A DNA stretch of 64,000 nucleotides from Thermoanaerobaculaceae bacterium (GTDB lineage Bacteria; Acidobacteriota; Thermoanaerobaculia; Thermoanaerobaculales; Thermoanaerobaculaceae): positions 1-64,000 of the forward strand of contig JACADV010000086.1 of assembly GCA_013388425.1 (NCBI GenBank), in the 5' to 3' direction. Below the pieces are notes generated by a model. The model searched no databases. It was not told the origin of the DNA and saw only the letters and a program-made list of their open reading frames with translations. Numbering within the stretch: the stretch's first letter is position 1; every line of letters begins with the position of its first letter. A program made the translations under genes and the position numbers. Shown here one piece after another: positions 1-8,724 of this stretch.

Positions 1-324
1 CAGGCCATTGGCAAGTACCTGGAGAACGGCAAGCTGCCGTCGCGGAAGGTGAACGAGCTGGACAACCGCGGCTCCACCTTCTACCTGACGCTGTACTGGG
101 CGCAGGCGCTGGCGGCGCAGACGGAGGATGCGAGGCTCGCTGCGCGGTTTGCGCCGATCGCTCGCGAGCTAGCGGAGAACGAAGCAAAAATCGCCCAGGA
201 GCTCCTGGCTGCCCAGGGGAAGCCGGTGGATATCGGCGGGTACTACCTGCCGGACGACGCCAAGGCCAAAGCCGCCATGCGGCCGAGTGCGACGTTCAAC
301 GCCATCTTGGACCGCCTCGCCTGA
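1..324 (+). CDS. icd: Isocitrate dehydrogenase, NADP-dependent, monomeric type (C-terminal end)
   Basis: This reading frame is open from the first base of the window, so the 5' part lies outside it. The visible 107 residues contain [20 protein letters not shown] followed by the run AQALAAQ, which is the conserved C-terminal region of the monomeric (about 740 aa) NADP-dependent isocitrate dehydrogenase. It also ends as that family does, with a glycine-tyrosine-tyrosine stretch ([11 protein letters not shown]) and [10 protein letters not shown]. The enzyme oxidises isocitrate to 2-oxoglutarate in the TCA cycle and is cytosolic. It ends in TGA. The next gene starts about 135 bases downstream behind its own possible promoter, so no operon link is evident. 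Confidence 0.9.
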   Translation, partial: QAIGKYLENGKLPSRKVNELDNRGSTFYLTLYWAQALAAQTEDARLAARFAPIARELAENEAKIAQELLAAQGKPVDIGGYYLPDDAKAKAAMRPSATFNAILDRLA

Positions 325-460
325 GCGTTGCCGCAGCGTTGCGGCCGGTGTTTACCCCTGAAGGGCGCGGAGCTCGAGGGTATACTGGGCGCCGCCGGGG
401 GCGCGGTTGGGTGGGCGAGGAAGGGGTGCGCGGCGAGCCAGCGGTATGGAGGGTGGCGCG

Positions 461-1732
461 ATGGTTTCGAGTAAGCTCACAACGGCGCTGGTTGTGGTGG
501 TGGCGTGTCTTTTGGCCACGGCGGCCGCAGCGGAGCGCAAGGCCCGGTTGCGGGGGCAGATCGTGGACGGGAAGGGGGAGCCGATCCCGGGCGTCACGGT
601 CACCATCACCTCGCCGGACATACCCAACTTCACGATCACGAAGGAAACCGACCGGCGCGGCATGTTCGTCGTGGACTACTCGCGCGTCAACGTCACCTAC
701 GTGTACCGCTTCGAAAAGGCGGGCTACCAGCCGTTGGAGGTGCGTCAGGTGTGGAACCTGGAGGGCACCCAGGACGCCGAGTGGACGCTGCAACCGGCCA
801 CCGTGGACTTTGCTGCTGGAACCAAGCCGGTGAGCTCCTCACCGCCAGCCGTGGAGGCCTACAACGAGGGGATCCGCGCCCTCAAGGCCAAGGCGTACCA
901 GGCTGCCGAGGCCAAGCTCAAGGAAGCGGTGTCGTACGACCCAAACCTCCAGCAGGCGTGGGCGGCACTGGCGGTGGTGCAGGTGGAGTTGGGGGTTTTC
1001 GAGCAGGCCGCCGCTTCAGCCGACAAGGCGATTGCCTTGGGGGCCACGGACGAGGCGGTGTTGACGGCCCGCTGGCAGGCGTACACGAACCTTGGAAACC
1101 AGGAAAAGGCAGCCCAGGCGCTGCGCGACCTGGAGGCGATCGGGCGCCGCACCGAAGAGGCCAAGAGGATCCACAACGAGGCGGTGGCGCTCTTGAAGGC
1201 TGGCAACAAGGAAGCGGCCATGGCCAAGTTCCAGCAGGCCCTCAACCTGGATCCCTCCCTCCCGGAGTCGCAGGTGGGCCTGGCGACGGTGGCCCTCGAA
1301 TTGGGGAAGGCCGCAGAAGCCGCGGACGCGGCTGAAGCGGTGCTGAAGGGCGACCCCAAGAACGGGAAGGCGCTTCGACTGCGCTACAACGCCTGCCTCG
1401 CCCTGGGCGACACAGCTCGCCTGGCCGATGCTTTGGTGGGGCTGGCGGCCGTGGAACCGAAGGTGGCTCGGGACGGCTTGCTGAAGCTGGGCTTCGACGC
1501 CTACGACGCAGGGCGGATGGGGGAGGCAAAGGAACGCTTCCTGCGGGCGCTGGAGATCGACCCCAACCAACCCCTCGCCCACTACTACCTGGCCATTGCC
1601 TTGATCAACGAAGGTGCCATTGCCGAGGCGCGCACCCACCTGGAGGCGTTCCTGAAGCTAGCGCCTGACCACCCCGAAGCCCCCAGCGCCCGCGACATGC
1701 TGGCGAGCCTGAAGATTCCTGAACCCCGCTGA
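461..1732 (+). CDS. Secreted TPR protein with N-terminal carboxypeptidase-regulatory-like domain
   Basis: A 423-residue exported protein. The start chosen is ATG 461, because GGAGGG at 449-454 sits 6 bases upstream and the product then opens with a signal peptide (MVSSKLTT, a hydrophobic core, then AAAAE). In-frame codons upstream would add an arginine-rich stretch with no function. Residues about 22-105 resemble a carboxypeptidase-regulatory-like beta domain (RGQIVDGKGEPIPGVTVTI, DRRGMFVVDY, FEKAGYQPLEV). Residues about 125-420 form tandem TPR helices (AYNEGIRALKAKAY, AMAKFQQALNLDPS, AKERFLRALEIDPNQP). It is likely a periplasmic or outer-membrane-associated scaffold, and its ligand is unknown. 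A TATACT hexamer at 381-386 may be its -10 box; I see no good -35. Confidence 0.8.
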   Translation: MVSSKLTTALVVVVACLLATAAAAERKARLRGQIVDGKGEPIPGVTVTITSPDIPNFTITKETDRRGMFVVDYSRVNVTYVYRFEKAGYQPLEVRQVWNLEGTQDAEWTLQPATVDFAAGTKPVSSSPPAVEAYNEGIRALKAKAYQAAEAKLKEAVSYDPNLQQAWAALAVVQVELGVFEQAAASADKAIALGATDEAVLTARWQAYTNLGNQEKAAQALRDLEAIGRRTEEAKRIHNEAVALLKAGNKEAAMAKFQQALNLDPSLPESQVGLATVALELGKAAEAADAAEAVLKGDPKNGKALRLRYNACLALGDTARLADALVGLAAVEPKVARDGLLKLGFDAYDAGRMGEAKERFLRALEIDPNQPLAHYYLAIALINEGAIAEARTHLEAFLKLAPDHPEAPSARDMLASLKIPEPR

Positions 1733-1803
1733 GCTGTTCCCTGCCAGGGCGGTGGTGGTTGTCGCTGCCCTCGCCAGTGCTGCACCTGCCGCGAGAGGGC
1801 GAG

Positions 1804-1833
1804 TTGACAGCGTTTCAGGGGTGGTGTTAGTGT
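1804..1833 (+). promoter_or_regulatory. Possible promoter for the TonB-dependent receptor
   Basis: A perfect TTGACA lies at 1804-1809. The -10 is weak: TAGTGT at 1828-1833 gives an 18-base spacer. It lies in the 242-base gap upstream of the receptor and would give a leader of about 130 bases. The -35 is convincing; the -10 assignment is tentative. Confidence 0.4.
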
Positions 1834-1974
1834 AACTCCGGACTTGAGCGCGATGCAGGGGCATTCGAAGGAACGGTAGCCGCACAGGAACGAGGCTCTG
1901 GCATTCCTGCAGGGTGGGCCTGTGGGAACGCTCGGGAGCCGTTACCAGCTTTGGGAGGAGAGGAGGAACTCGAT

Positions 1975-4965
1975 ATGCAAGGGACCACGGCAAAGAACCT
2001 CGGGCTCGTGGTACTGCTCCTCGCGGCCGGCGTCGGGCTGATCTGCTTCGCCTCGGCGGCGCTGGCGCAGGAGACGCCACCCGCCCAACAACAGGCGGAA
2101 CAGCCGGTCGAACAAAAGTTCGCGGAAGAGGTGGAGGTGACAGGGACCCTCATCCCTCGTCCCACCCTGGAGGCCATGAGCCCGGTGTCGACCCTGGACA
2201 TCGAGGAGCTGACCTACCGCGGCTCGACCCGGATGGAGGACCTGCTGGTGGCGCTGCCGCAGGTCTTCGCCTCGCAAAACTCCATCGTTGCCAACGGCGC
2301 CAGCGGCACGGCAACGGTGAACCTGCGCAACCTGGGCGAGGTCCGCACCCTGGTGCTGGTTGACGGCCGCCGGGTGACGGCGGGCGACCCGGGTTCCCCC
2401 GGCGCTGACTTGAACTTCATCCCGGCCTCCCTCGTGAAGCGGGTGGACGTGCTCACTGGCGGCGCCTCTTCCACCTACGGCGCGGACGCCGTGGGTGGCG
2501 TGGTCAACTTCATCATGGACCGCGATTTCGAGGGCATCAAGGGGGGCATCCACTTTGCCGGCTACCAGCACACCAACGACAACGACGTGGCGCGCCAGAT
2601 CCAGGCCGCGCAGGGCTTCGACACACCGCGCGGGAGCACCTGGGACGGCAACCAGTTCAACGTGGACTTAGCGCTGGGCGGCAAGTTCGCTGACGGCAAG
2701 GGGCACGCGGTGCTGTACCTGGACTACCGCGATGTCTCGGCCCTCCTGAAGGCCAGGCGCGACTACACCAACTGCTCGGTGGCATACGGCGGCGACGACG
2801 GGCCGGTGTGCAGCGGCTCCTCCACCTCGGACACTGGTCGCTTCGACATTTACCGCCCCAACGGCTCCCGCTACGGCAGCTTCACCCTCGACACCAGCGG
2901 TCCCGGCAACACCTGGAAGGATCGCGCCGGCTACGTGTGGAACTATGCCCCGTACAACTACCTGCAGCGGCCCGACACGCGCTGGGTGGCAGGTGGTTTC
3001 TTGACCTACGAGTTTGCCCCCAACGTGCAGGGCTACATGGAAGTCGGCTTCATGCACGACAAGACGGATGCGCAGATCGCCCCCTCGGGCGACTTCTTCG
3101 GGTCCACCTTCGAGCTCAACGTGGACAACCCGATGCTGTCCCCCCAGCAGCGGCAGCTCCTCCTCAACGCCGGGTGGGGCCCGCACGACATCGCCACCGT
3201 CATCATCGGCCGGCGCAGCGTGGAGTCGGGTGGTCGTGTGGACCATCTCACCCACAACCAGTGGCGCATAGTGGCCGGTGCCAAGGGTGACCTGAGCCGC
3301 GGGTGGCACTGGGACGTTTCGGGTCTCTACGCCCAGGTGAGCGCCCCCGAGGCCTACGAGAACGACTTCAACTCCTTGAACATCCAAAACGCCCTCATCG
3401 TGGACGGCGATCCCAACGACCCTAGCACCTGGCACTGCCGCGACGAGGCAGCCCGCGCTGTGGGGTGCGTGCCCTGGAACATCTTCCGGGTGGGCGGGGT
3501 AACGCAGGAAGCGATCGACTGGCTGACCATCGACCTCCTGTCCGAGGGTGGGACCACCACCAAGATGCTCACCGGCACGCTCAATGGCGACTTGGGTGAG
3601 TACGGCGTGAAGTTGCCCGGTGCCTCCGAGGGGATCCAGCTGGCGTTCGGGGCCGACTACGGCCGCTTTGAAATGTTCTTCCGCCCCGACCAGGCCTATC
3701 AGGATGGCATTGCTTCAGGCCAGGGCGGGACCGCTATGCCGGTGGACGGCGCGTACGAGGTGAAGGAGTTCTACACCGAGGCGCTCATCCCCATTATCCA
3801 GGGCGCGCGGTTCGCCAAGGATCTGTCCATGGAACTGGGCTACCGCTGGTCCGATTACACCACCAGCGGCGGCTGGCCCACCTATAAGGCCCAGGCCTCC
3901 TGGGCGCCGGGCGGTGGTGTGAAGGTGCGCGCTGGCTTCAACCGCGCCACCCGCTCCCCCAACGTGATCGAGCTCTTCTCGCCGCAGAGCTACGGCCTGG
4001 GCGGCAGCACCGACCCCTGCGCCGGTGAGCACCCGCAGGCCACCATGGAGCAGTGCCAGCGCACCGGGGTCACCCCTTCCCAGTACGGGCACATCGACGA
4101 GAGCCCGGCTGGTCAGTACAACACCCTGGGTGGCGGCAACCCCAACCTCGACCCCGAGGTGGCGGACACGGTGAGCTTCGGTCTCGTCTTCACCCCCGAA
4201 GGCTCCACCTTCACCGCTGCCCTCGACTACTACGACATCCAGGTGGAGGACACGGTAGGCTCGCTGCGCGCCGACGACGTCATTGCTTCGTGCCTGGAGA
4301 CCGGTAACCCGGTGCTGTGCAACCTCATTCACCGCGACCGCTTCGGGTCGCTGTGGATCGTGCAGGGGGAGGCCTACACCGAGGTGACCAACCAGAACAT
4401 CGGCAAGCTGGAGTCGGAAGGTATCGACCTCAACCTCTCCTACGTCCAGCCGCTGGGCAAGAGCATCCTCTCCTTCAACCTCACCGGCACCTACCTGATG
4501 GCCAACATGACCGACACCGGACTGTACGCCTACGACTGCGTGGGGTACTTCGGGGACCTGTGCAACAACTTCTACGGCGTGGCCTACGGCCTCACCCCCA
4601 AGTGGCGGCACCTGTCGCGCATCTCCTGGGAGACGGGCCCCGCGGTGTTCACCCTTGGCTGGCGGTACATCGACCGGATGAAGCACGAGTCTCGCAGCAG
4701 CGATCCCGGCCTCTCTGATCCCGACTCCGCCGACTTCTGGAAGGTCAACGGTTCGTATGAGATCGATCCAGCCCACTACTTCGATCTGGCCTTCAACTAC
4801 GACCTCACCGAGAACATCCAGTTCACGCTGGGCTGCAACAACATCCTGGACAAGGAGCCGCCCTTCGGCTCGGGCATCGACAACCTGGACTACGGCCCTG
4901 GCTTCTGGGGCGCGTACGACGTCTACGGCCGCTACCTGTTCTCCAGCATCCAGTTCAGCTTCTAA
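1975..4965 (+). CDS. TonB-dependent outer-membrane receptor
   Basis: A 996-residue receptor. The start is ATG 1975, because AGGAGG at 1961-1966 lies 8 bases upstream and the product begins with a signal peptide ending near AALAQE. Residues about 55-190 form the plug domain (EVEVTGTLIPR, RMEDLLVALPQV, TATVNLRNLG, TLVLVDGRRV, GGASSTYGADAVGGVVNFI). The rest is a 22-strand-type barrel with NPNLDPEVADTVSFGLVF and ends in aromatic Phe (IQFSF), as expected for BAM-dependent insertion. It imports an unknown substrate across the outer membrane using TonB/ExbBD energy; neither partner is encoded here. Acidobacterial receptors often carry an extra N-terminal carboxypeptidase-like domain; this one does not. 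The upstream TPR gene does carry such a domain. Confidence 0.93.
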   Translation: MQGTTAKNLGLVVLLLAAGVGLICFASAALAQETPPAQQQAEQPVEQKFAEEVEVTGTLIPRPTLEAMSPVSTLDIEELTYRGSTRMEDLLVALPQVFASQNSIVANGASGTATVNLRNLGEVRTLVLVDGRRVTAGDPGSPGADLNFIPASLVKRVDVLTGGASSTYGADAVGGVVNFIMDRDFEGIKGGIHFAGYQHTNDNDVARQIQAAQGFDTPRGSTWDGNQFNVDLALGGKFADGKGHAVLYLDYRDVSALLKARRDYTNCSVAYGGDDGPVCSGSSTSDTGRFDIYRPNGSRYGSFTLDTSGPGNTWKDRAGYVWNYAPYNYLQRPDTRWVAGGFLTYEFAPNVQGYMEVGFMHDKTDAQIAPSGDFFGSTFELNVDNPMLSPQQRQLLLNAGWGPHDIATVIIGRRSVESGGRVDHLTHNQWRIVAGAKGDLSRGWHWDVSGLYAQVSAPEAYENDFNSLNIQNALIVDGDPNDPSTWHCRDEAARAVGCVPWNIFRVGGVTQEAIDWLTIDLLSEGGTTTKMLTGTLNGDLGEYGVKLPGASEGIQLAFGADYGRFEMFFRPDQAYQDGIASGQGGTAMPVDGAYEVKEFYTEALIPIIQGARFAKDLSMELGYRWSDYTTSGGWPTYKAQASWAPGGGVKVRAGFNRATRSPNVIELFSPQSYGLGGSTDPCAGEHPQATMEQCQRTGVTPSQYGHIDESPAGQYNTLGGGNPNLDPEVADTVSFGLVFTPEGSTFTAALDYYDIQVEDTVGSLRADDVIASCLETGNPVLCNLIHRDRFGSLWIVQGEAYTEVTNQNIGKLESEGIDLNLSYVQPLGKSILSFNLTGTYLMANMTDTGLYAYDCVGYFGDLCNNFYGVAYGLTPKWRHLSRISWETGPAVFTLGWRYIDRMKHESRSSDPGLSDPDSADFWKVNGSYEIDPAHYFDLAFNYDLTENIQFTLGCNNILDKEPPFGSGIDNLDYGPGFWGAYDVYGRYLFSSIQFSF

Positions 4966-4988
4966 TCTCGCCACGAGCAAAAACAGCA

Positions 4989-5016
4989 GGAGGCGGTCCC
5001 ACGCGGGACCGCCTCC
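4989..5016. terminator. Bidirectional hairpin terminator
   Basis: A perfect 12-bp stem, GGAGGCGGTCCC and its complement, encloses the loop ACGC. CGTTTCTT follows on the plus strand and a run of T on the minus strand (the complement of CAAAAACAG). It sits between the convergent TonB-receptor gene and the transglutaminase-TPR gene and should terminate both. Confidence 0.85.
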
Positions 5017-5034
5017 CGTTTCTTGCTGCCTCAC

Positions 5035-6342
5035 TCACGGTGAGCTGGGTGGGGGTTCGTCCCCCTCGTCCTGCTGCTGGGGGTGCTCCCGCACCGGCTC
5101 CAGCGTCCCGGGGTAGGGAACTTCGAGGGCGGGGTAGGCGGCGGCAACCCGCTGGGCCTGCGCGAACCACCTGCGGGCTTCCCGCTCGTTGCCGCGCCGC
5201 TGGTAGGCGACGCCGAGCAGGAAGCAGAAGCGGTCCTCGCTGGGGCGGATGCGGGTGGCAAACTTCAAGTGGGCAATGGCCTCGTCCAGCTTGCCGGCAG
5301 CGAGGGCCTGGCGCGCCAGGTGGTAGCGGTAGTACGGGTTGCGCAGGCGGTGGGCCGCCACCTTGGCGCGCAGCGCCGCGGCGCGCTGGTGGTCCCCGGT
5401 CCGTTCGTAGAGGCTCGCGAGGTTGCTCATCGCCACCGGATCCCCACGCGCCACCTCTAGCGCCTGCAGGTAGGCCAGCTCGGCACGCTTCAGGTCACCG
5501 ATGCGCTGGTACACCGTGCCCAGGTTGGTCCACGCCGGCGCGAAGGTCCAGTCGTTCTCCAGGAGAGCTGCCCGGAAGTACGCCCAAGCGCCAGCCATGT
5601 CGCCCGCCTGCAGGCGTTCCACACCCAGGTTGTTGCCAAAGTGGGCCATGGCTCGCGCGTCGGAGATGCGCCGCATGGGGTAGGAGGAGCGAAAGTCAGC
5701 AGTGTTGAAGTCCACCACCCGCGTGCCCTCGAGGCCCAGGTCCACGACCACATCCACGTGGCGGTTCAGGACGAAGGTGTCGTTGGCCAGGGTCCAGTCG
5801 GGCGGTACCTCCACCTCCTGGAAGCGGGCGTCGAGCCCCACCGCCCGGGCCATGGCCAGGAACATGCCGGCGAAGGAGAGGCAGTTGCCCCGGCGCAGCT
5901 GGAATGTTTCCGCTGCGCTGCGGGTCGTGTCGTCGTAGTCGAGGCCGAAGGTGCCGCTGGCAAAGAGGGCCGCCACCAGGTTGTGGAGCTTCAACTTGCC
6001 GCTCCCGCGCGGGTCCACGTGGGTGGCCAGGAACGCCCGCATCTCCGGCGAGAGGGCGAGGATCTGCGCTGGCGTGATGGGGAGCAGGGTGGTCTGCGGC
6101 ACGCCCAGGGGCTGGCCGGAGAGGAGCGCCTCGGCTGCGCGGCGGTGGGTGGCTGGGGGGGGCAGTCCGGCGAGGGGTGGGGCGCTCACGAGGGCGATCA
6201 GGAGCCCAGCGACCGCCGCGGGGCAGCGCACCGCGCGGGGCAGCGCCTGCCCTGCCGCCCGACCCGCCGCGTTTGAGGTCTTCTCCAGCTCGGTGACCAC
6301 GTCCCTGCGCCTGCCGCTTCGGCACCGGGGCGAGCCTGCCAT
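5035..6342 (-). CDS. Transglutaminase-like/TPR protein, exported
   Basis: A 435-residue protein taken from ATG 6342; GTG 6300 is an alternative start and neither has a strong ribosome site. After a hydrophobic export segment (AAVAGLLIALVSAPPLAG), residues about 120-220 look like a transglutaminase-type cysteine peptidase fold. The candidate triad is Cys in RRGNCLSFAGMFLAMARAVG, His in LNRHVDVVVDLG and Asp in RVVDFN. Residues about 235-400 are TPR repeats (AWTNLGTVYQRIGDLKRAEL, AMSNLASLYERTGDHQRAA). The C-terminus is acidic and proline-rich. It is probably a periplasmic protein that modifies or processes other proteins; the substrate is unknown. It is last in a three-gene minus-strand operon, 20 bases after the PEGA gene. 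Confidence 0.75.
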   Translation of the reverse strand: MAGSPRCRSGRRRDVVTELEKTSNAAGRAAGQALPRAVRCPAAVAGLLIALVSAPPLAGLPPPATHRRAAEALLSGQPLGVPQTTLLPITPAQILALSPEMRAFLATHVDPRGSGKLKLHNLVAALFASGTFGLDYDDTTRSAAETFQLRRGNCLSFAGMFLAMARAVGLDARFQEVEVPPDWTLANDTFVLNRHVDVVVDLGLEGTRVVDFNTADFRSSYPMRRISDARAMAHFGNNLGVERLQAGDMAGAWAYFRAALLENDWTFAPAWTNLGTVYQRIGDLKRAELAYLQALEVARGDPVAMSNLASLYERTGDHQRAAALRAKVAAHRLRNPYYRYHLARQALAAGKLDEAIAHLKFATRIRPSEDRFCFLLGVAYQRRGNEREARRWFAQAQRVAAAYPALEVPYPGTLEPVREHPQQQDEGDEPPPSSP

Positions 6343-6362
6343 CGCCCGGCGCCCGCCGACGC

Positions 6363-7181
6363 TCACTCCGGCTCGTAGGTGACGGCGAGCGGCTGTCCGC
6401 TCAACAGGTCCACCCGCACCACGGTCCGCTGGCGGTTGCGGATGCGGATGTCGGTGGCCACCTGCCGCCCCTTGCACGCCACCACGAGCCGGTGATCCCC
6501 GGCCGGGATGCGCGTCAGGTTGAAGATGGAGTGGATCTTCTCCCGCCGTTTGCCGAGGAACCAGACGGTGCAGAACTCCGGCCTGGAAACGATCCGCAGC
6601 GAGCCCCACCCTTCTTGCACCACCGTCACCGTGCCGGCGATGAGGTCGGCGTGCACGGTGTGTTCGCTCCCCGCCTCGAGCCTCACGGTGCCTTCGACGT
6701 TCGCGTAGCCGTCCTTGGAGAAAACGATCCGGTACTGGCCGGGGGCAAGCTCGGCCAGGCGCAGGGTGGGGGCGGCCTTGCGCTCCACTCGCTCGCCCAC
6801 GGTGACGGTGCAGTTCTGGGGGGCGGAGGTGACCACGAGGGTGGCGAGCGATGGGGCCACCTCCTGGGGAGTTGCTGGTGCCTGGGGGAGGAGGGGCGGC
6901 GCTGGCTCCAGCGGCTCCACCCGCACCTCAGTGGGGCCCGCGCCCACCTCCACCTCGTAGCTCCGCGCCACGTACCCCTCCCGTTCCACGCGGATGGTGT
7001 GGTGTCCCTCCGCCACCCGGCGCAGGAAGAGGCCATCCTCACGGGCGTTCGACACCCCCACCGGGACACCGTCCAGGAAGACCTGGAGGCCCGGCTCGCA
7101 CAGCACCTGCACGTCCCCGGCCAGGGCAGCCGCTGCACTGGCAATCGTCCACACCACGAGGAGGCACGACAACGCTCTCAT
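6363..7181 (-). CDS. PEGA-domain protein, exported
   Basis: A 272-residue protein starting at ATG 7181 behind GGGAGGG with good spacing, followed by a signal peptide (MRALSCLLVVWTIASAAAALAG). It contains three PEGA-like beta modules: LQVFLDGVPVGVS with GHHTIRVEREGYVARSYEV; CTVTVGERVERKA with APGQYRIVFSKDGYANVEG; and FCTVWFLGKRREKI with PAGDHRLVVACKG. A Pro-rich linker separates the first and second. PEGA modules are usually periplasmic or cell-surface binding domains; no ligand can be named. It lies between the lipoprotein gene (38 bases upstream) and the transglutaminase-like gene (20 bases downstream), so all three probably form one envelope operon. Confidence 0.75.
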   Translation of the reverse strand: MRALSCLLVVWTIASAAAALAGDVQVLCEPGLQVFLDGVPVGVSNAREDGLFLRRVAEGHHTIRVEREGYVARSYEVEVGAGPTEVRVEPLEPAPPLLPQAPATPQEVAPSLATLVVTSAPQNCTVTVGERVERKAAPTLRLAELAPGQYRIVFSKDGYANVEGTVRLEAGSEHTVHADLIAGTVTVVQEGWGSLRIVSRPEFCTVWFLGKRREKIHSIFNLTRIPAGDHRLVVACKGRQVATDIRIRNRQRTVVRVDLLSGQPLAVTYEPE

Positions 7182-7219
7182 GCACCCTCCCTTCCCCACG
7201 CCACCCCGGCCCCTCGCCC

Positions 7220-7648
7220 CTACCCCTTGGGGCGAGGGGTGGTGCGCTCCTCCACCAGCCGCTGGGCGGCATCTTTGCTCTCCACCGCTTCCACCTTGAT
7301 GATGCGGCAGCGCACGGGGCGGTCGTAGTCCGCGAAGACGAGCACTGCACCGGTGTCCGAGCAGATCGTCCCCCACCCCCCCTCAATGGCGATGCCGGAG
7401 GCAGTTTTCAGATGTGGGTAGATGCTGTCCAGCGTCAGGAGGTAGTGCTCGTCGCTGCGCACGCGCACGTACACGTAGCGCCCGTGGAGGGGCGTGAAGC
7501 TGTCCACGTTGCGCAGCTTGAAGCACGCCTCCCGAGCGGGCGGCGAAGCAGGGCCGGGTTGGATGGTGTGGGTGGGAATGCAGGCACCCGCCGCCACCAC
7601 GAGCAGAAGGGAGGAAAGTCTCGCGACCGCGTGCCACAACCCAGGCAT
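7220..7648 (-). CDS. DUF6491-like lipoprotein
   Basis: A 142-residue protein starting at ATG 7648, with GGGGAG 6 bases upstream. The N-terminus is a lipoprotein signal with lipobox VAAGAC, so the mature protein starts at Cys about 22. The mature region has the pattern of DUF6491: CFKLRNVDSFTPLHGRYVYV, then YLLTLDSIYPHLKTASGIAI, TICSDTGAVLVF and a final RCRIIKVEAV. The conserved cysteines could form disulfides. The function is unknown. It is first in the envelope operon with the PEGA and transglutaminase-TPR genes and is transcribed divergently from tatT across a 194-base gap. Confidence 0.6.
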   Translation of the reverse strand: MPGLWHAVARLSSLLLVVAAGACIPTHTIQPGPASPPAREACFKLRNVDSFTPLHGRYVYVRVRSDEHYLLTLDSIYPHLKTASGIAIEGGWGTICSDTGAVLVFADYDRPVRCRIIKVEAVESKDAAQRLVEERTTPRPKG

Positions 7649-7842
7649 GGCAGCTCCCCGGAGACCGGGTCTGAAGCACCACGACGCCGGCTCTCCGCAA
7701 CTAGGATGGCACAGGCGGCGCTCGGGCGCCACTGGGGTGCAGCGGGGTCTCGGACGATTGTTAGAATGAACGAACCGCACCAGCAAAGCCGGCGGGGGTG
7801 CGCGAGTAGTCGCTGGCGGCGTGGGGCGCGGCGTGTGGAGCC

Positions 7843-8721
7843 ATGGCGTTCGAGTCCCGATCCTGGCTGTTCGAGGGAGCGGTGCTGCTGCTGGTGGGTG
7901 CCGCGAGCAGCGGCTGTGCCAGCGTGGCGTCGCAGGTCACGCGCGGCCTGGCGGCCAACCTGGTGGCGGCAATTCTCGACCAGCCGGACCCGGAAACCGT
8001 CCGCCAGGGGGCGCCGGCGTACCTGCTCCTGGTGGACGGTCTCATCCAGGGGGCGCCGGAGTCGGAGGAGTTGCTGCGAGCCGGGGCAGAGCTTTACTCC
8101 GCCTACGCCTCTGCCTTCGTGACGGAACCGGAGCGGGCCCAGCTCCTGGCAGCTACGGCGCGCAGCTACGGTCTGCGTGCACTCTGCCGCGCCAACCGCC
8201 ACTTTTGCGGGGCGGAGGCTCTTCCCTTCGACGAATTTCGGGCTGTGCTGGCGCAGCTGCGGCGGAGGGACGTGCCGTCGCTCCACGCCGCTGCTGCCGC
8301 CTGGGCGGGGTGGATCCAGGCGAACAGCTCCGACTTCCGCGCGGTGGCCGATACCGCCCGGGTGCGGGCAATGATGGAGCGGGTGGTGGCGCTGGACGAG
8401 CGGTGGGACGGCGGCAGCGCCCACCTCTACCTGGGTGTGCTGGATACCCTTCTCCCCCCGGCCCTGGGCGGCCGCCCCGAGGATGGCAAGGCCCACTTCC
8501 AGCGGGCCATCGCCCTCTCCGGTGGCCGCAATCTGATGGCCAAGGTGCTCTACGCGCGCCACTACGCTCGCCTCGTCTTCGACCGCGAGGAGCACGACCG
8601 GCTCTGCCGGGAGGTGCTGACTGCCTCGCCCGTGGCGCCAGGTCTGACCCTGGTCAACACCCTGGCGCAGCAGCAGGCCCGGCAACTGCTGGCAAGTGCC
8701 GACGAGTACTTTGGAGAGTGA
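7843..8721 (+). CDS. TRAP transporter-associated lipoprotein TatT
   Basis: A 292-residue lipoprotein with lipobox ASSGC at residues about 21-25. It is all-helical and matches the TatT family: AYLLLVDGLIQGAPESEELL, LYSAYASAF, RARALC-like helices, AWAGWIQANSSDFRAVAD, HLYLGVLDTLLPPALGG and FQRAIALSGGRNLMAKVLYA. In Treponema pallidum, TatT (Tp0956) is a cryptic TPR protein that trimerises and binds the solute-binding protein TatP, with a proposed hydrophobic ligand. That role is transferred here by family and synteny: the next gene encodes a DctP-type binding protein 3 bases downstream. The start at ATG 7843 gives a normal lipoprotein signal. Confidence 0.82.
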   Translation: MAFESRSWLFEGAVLLLVGAASSGCASVASQVTRGLAANLVAAILDQPDPETVRQGAPAYLLLVDGLIQGAPESEELLRAGAELYSAYASAFVTEPERAQLLAATARSYGLRALCRANRHFCGAEALPFDEFRAVLAQLRRRDVPSLHAAAAAWAGWIQANSSDFRAVADTARVRAMMERVVALDERWDGGSAHLYLGVLDTLLPPALGGRPEDGKAHFQRAIALSGGRNLMAKVLYARHYARLVFDREEHDRLCREVLTASPVAPGLTLVNTLAQQQARQLLASADEYFGE

Positions 8722-8724
8722 GGC

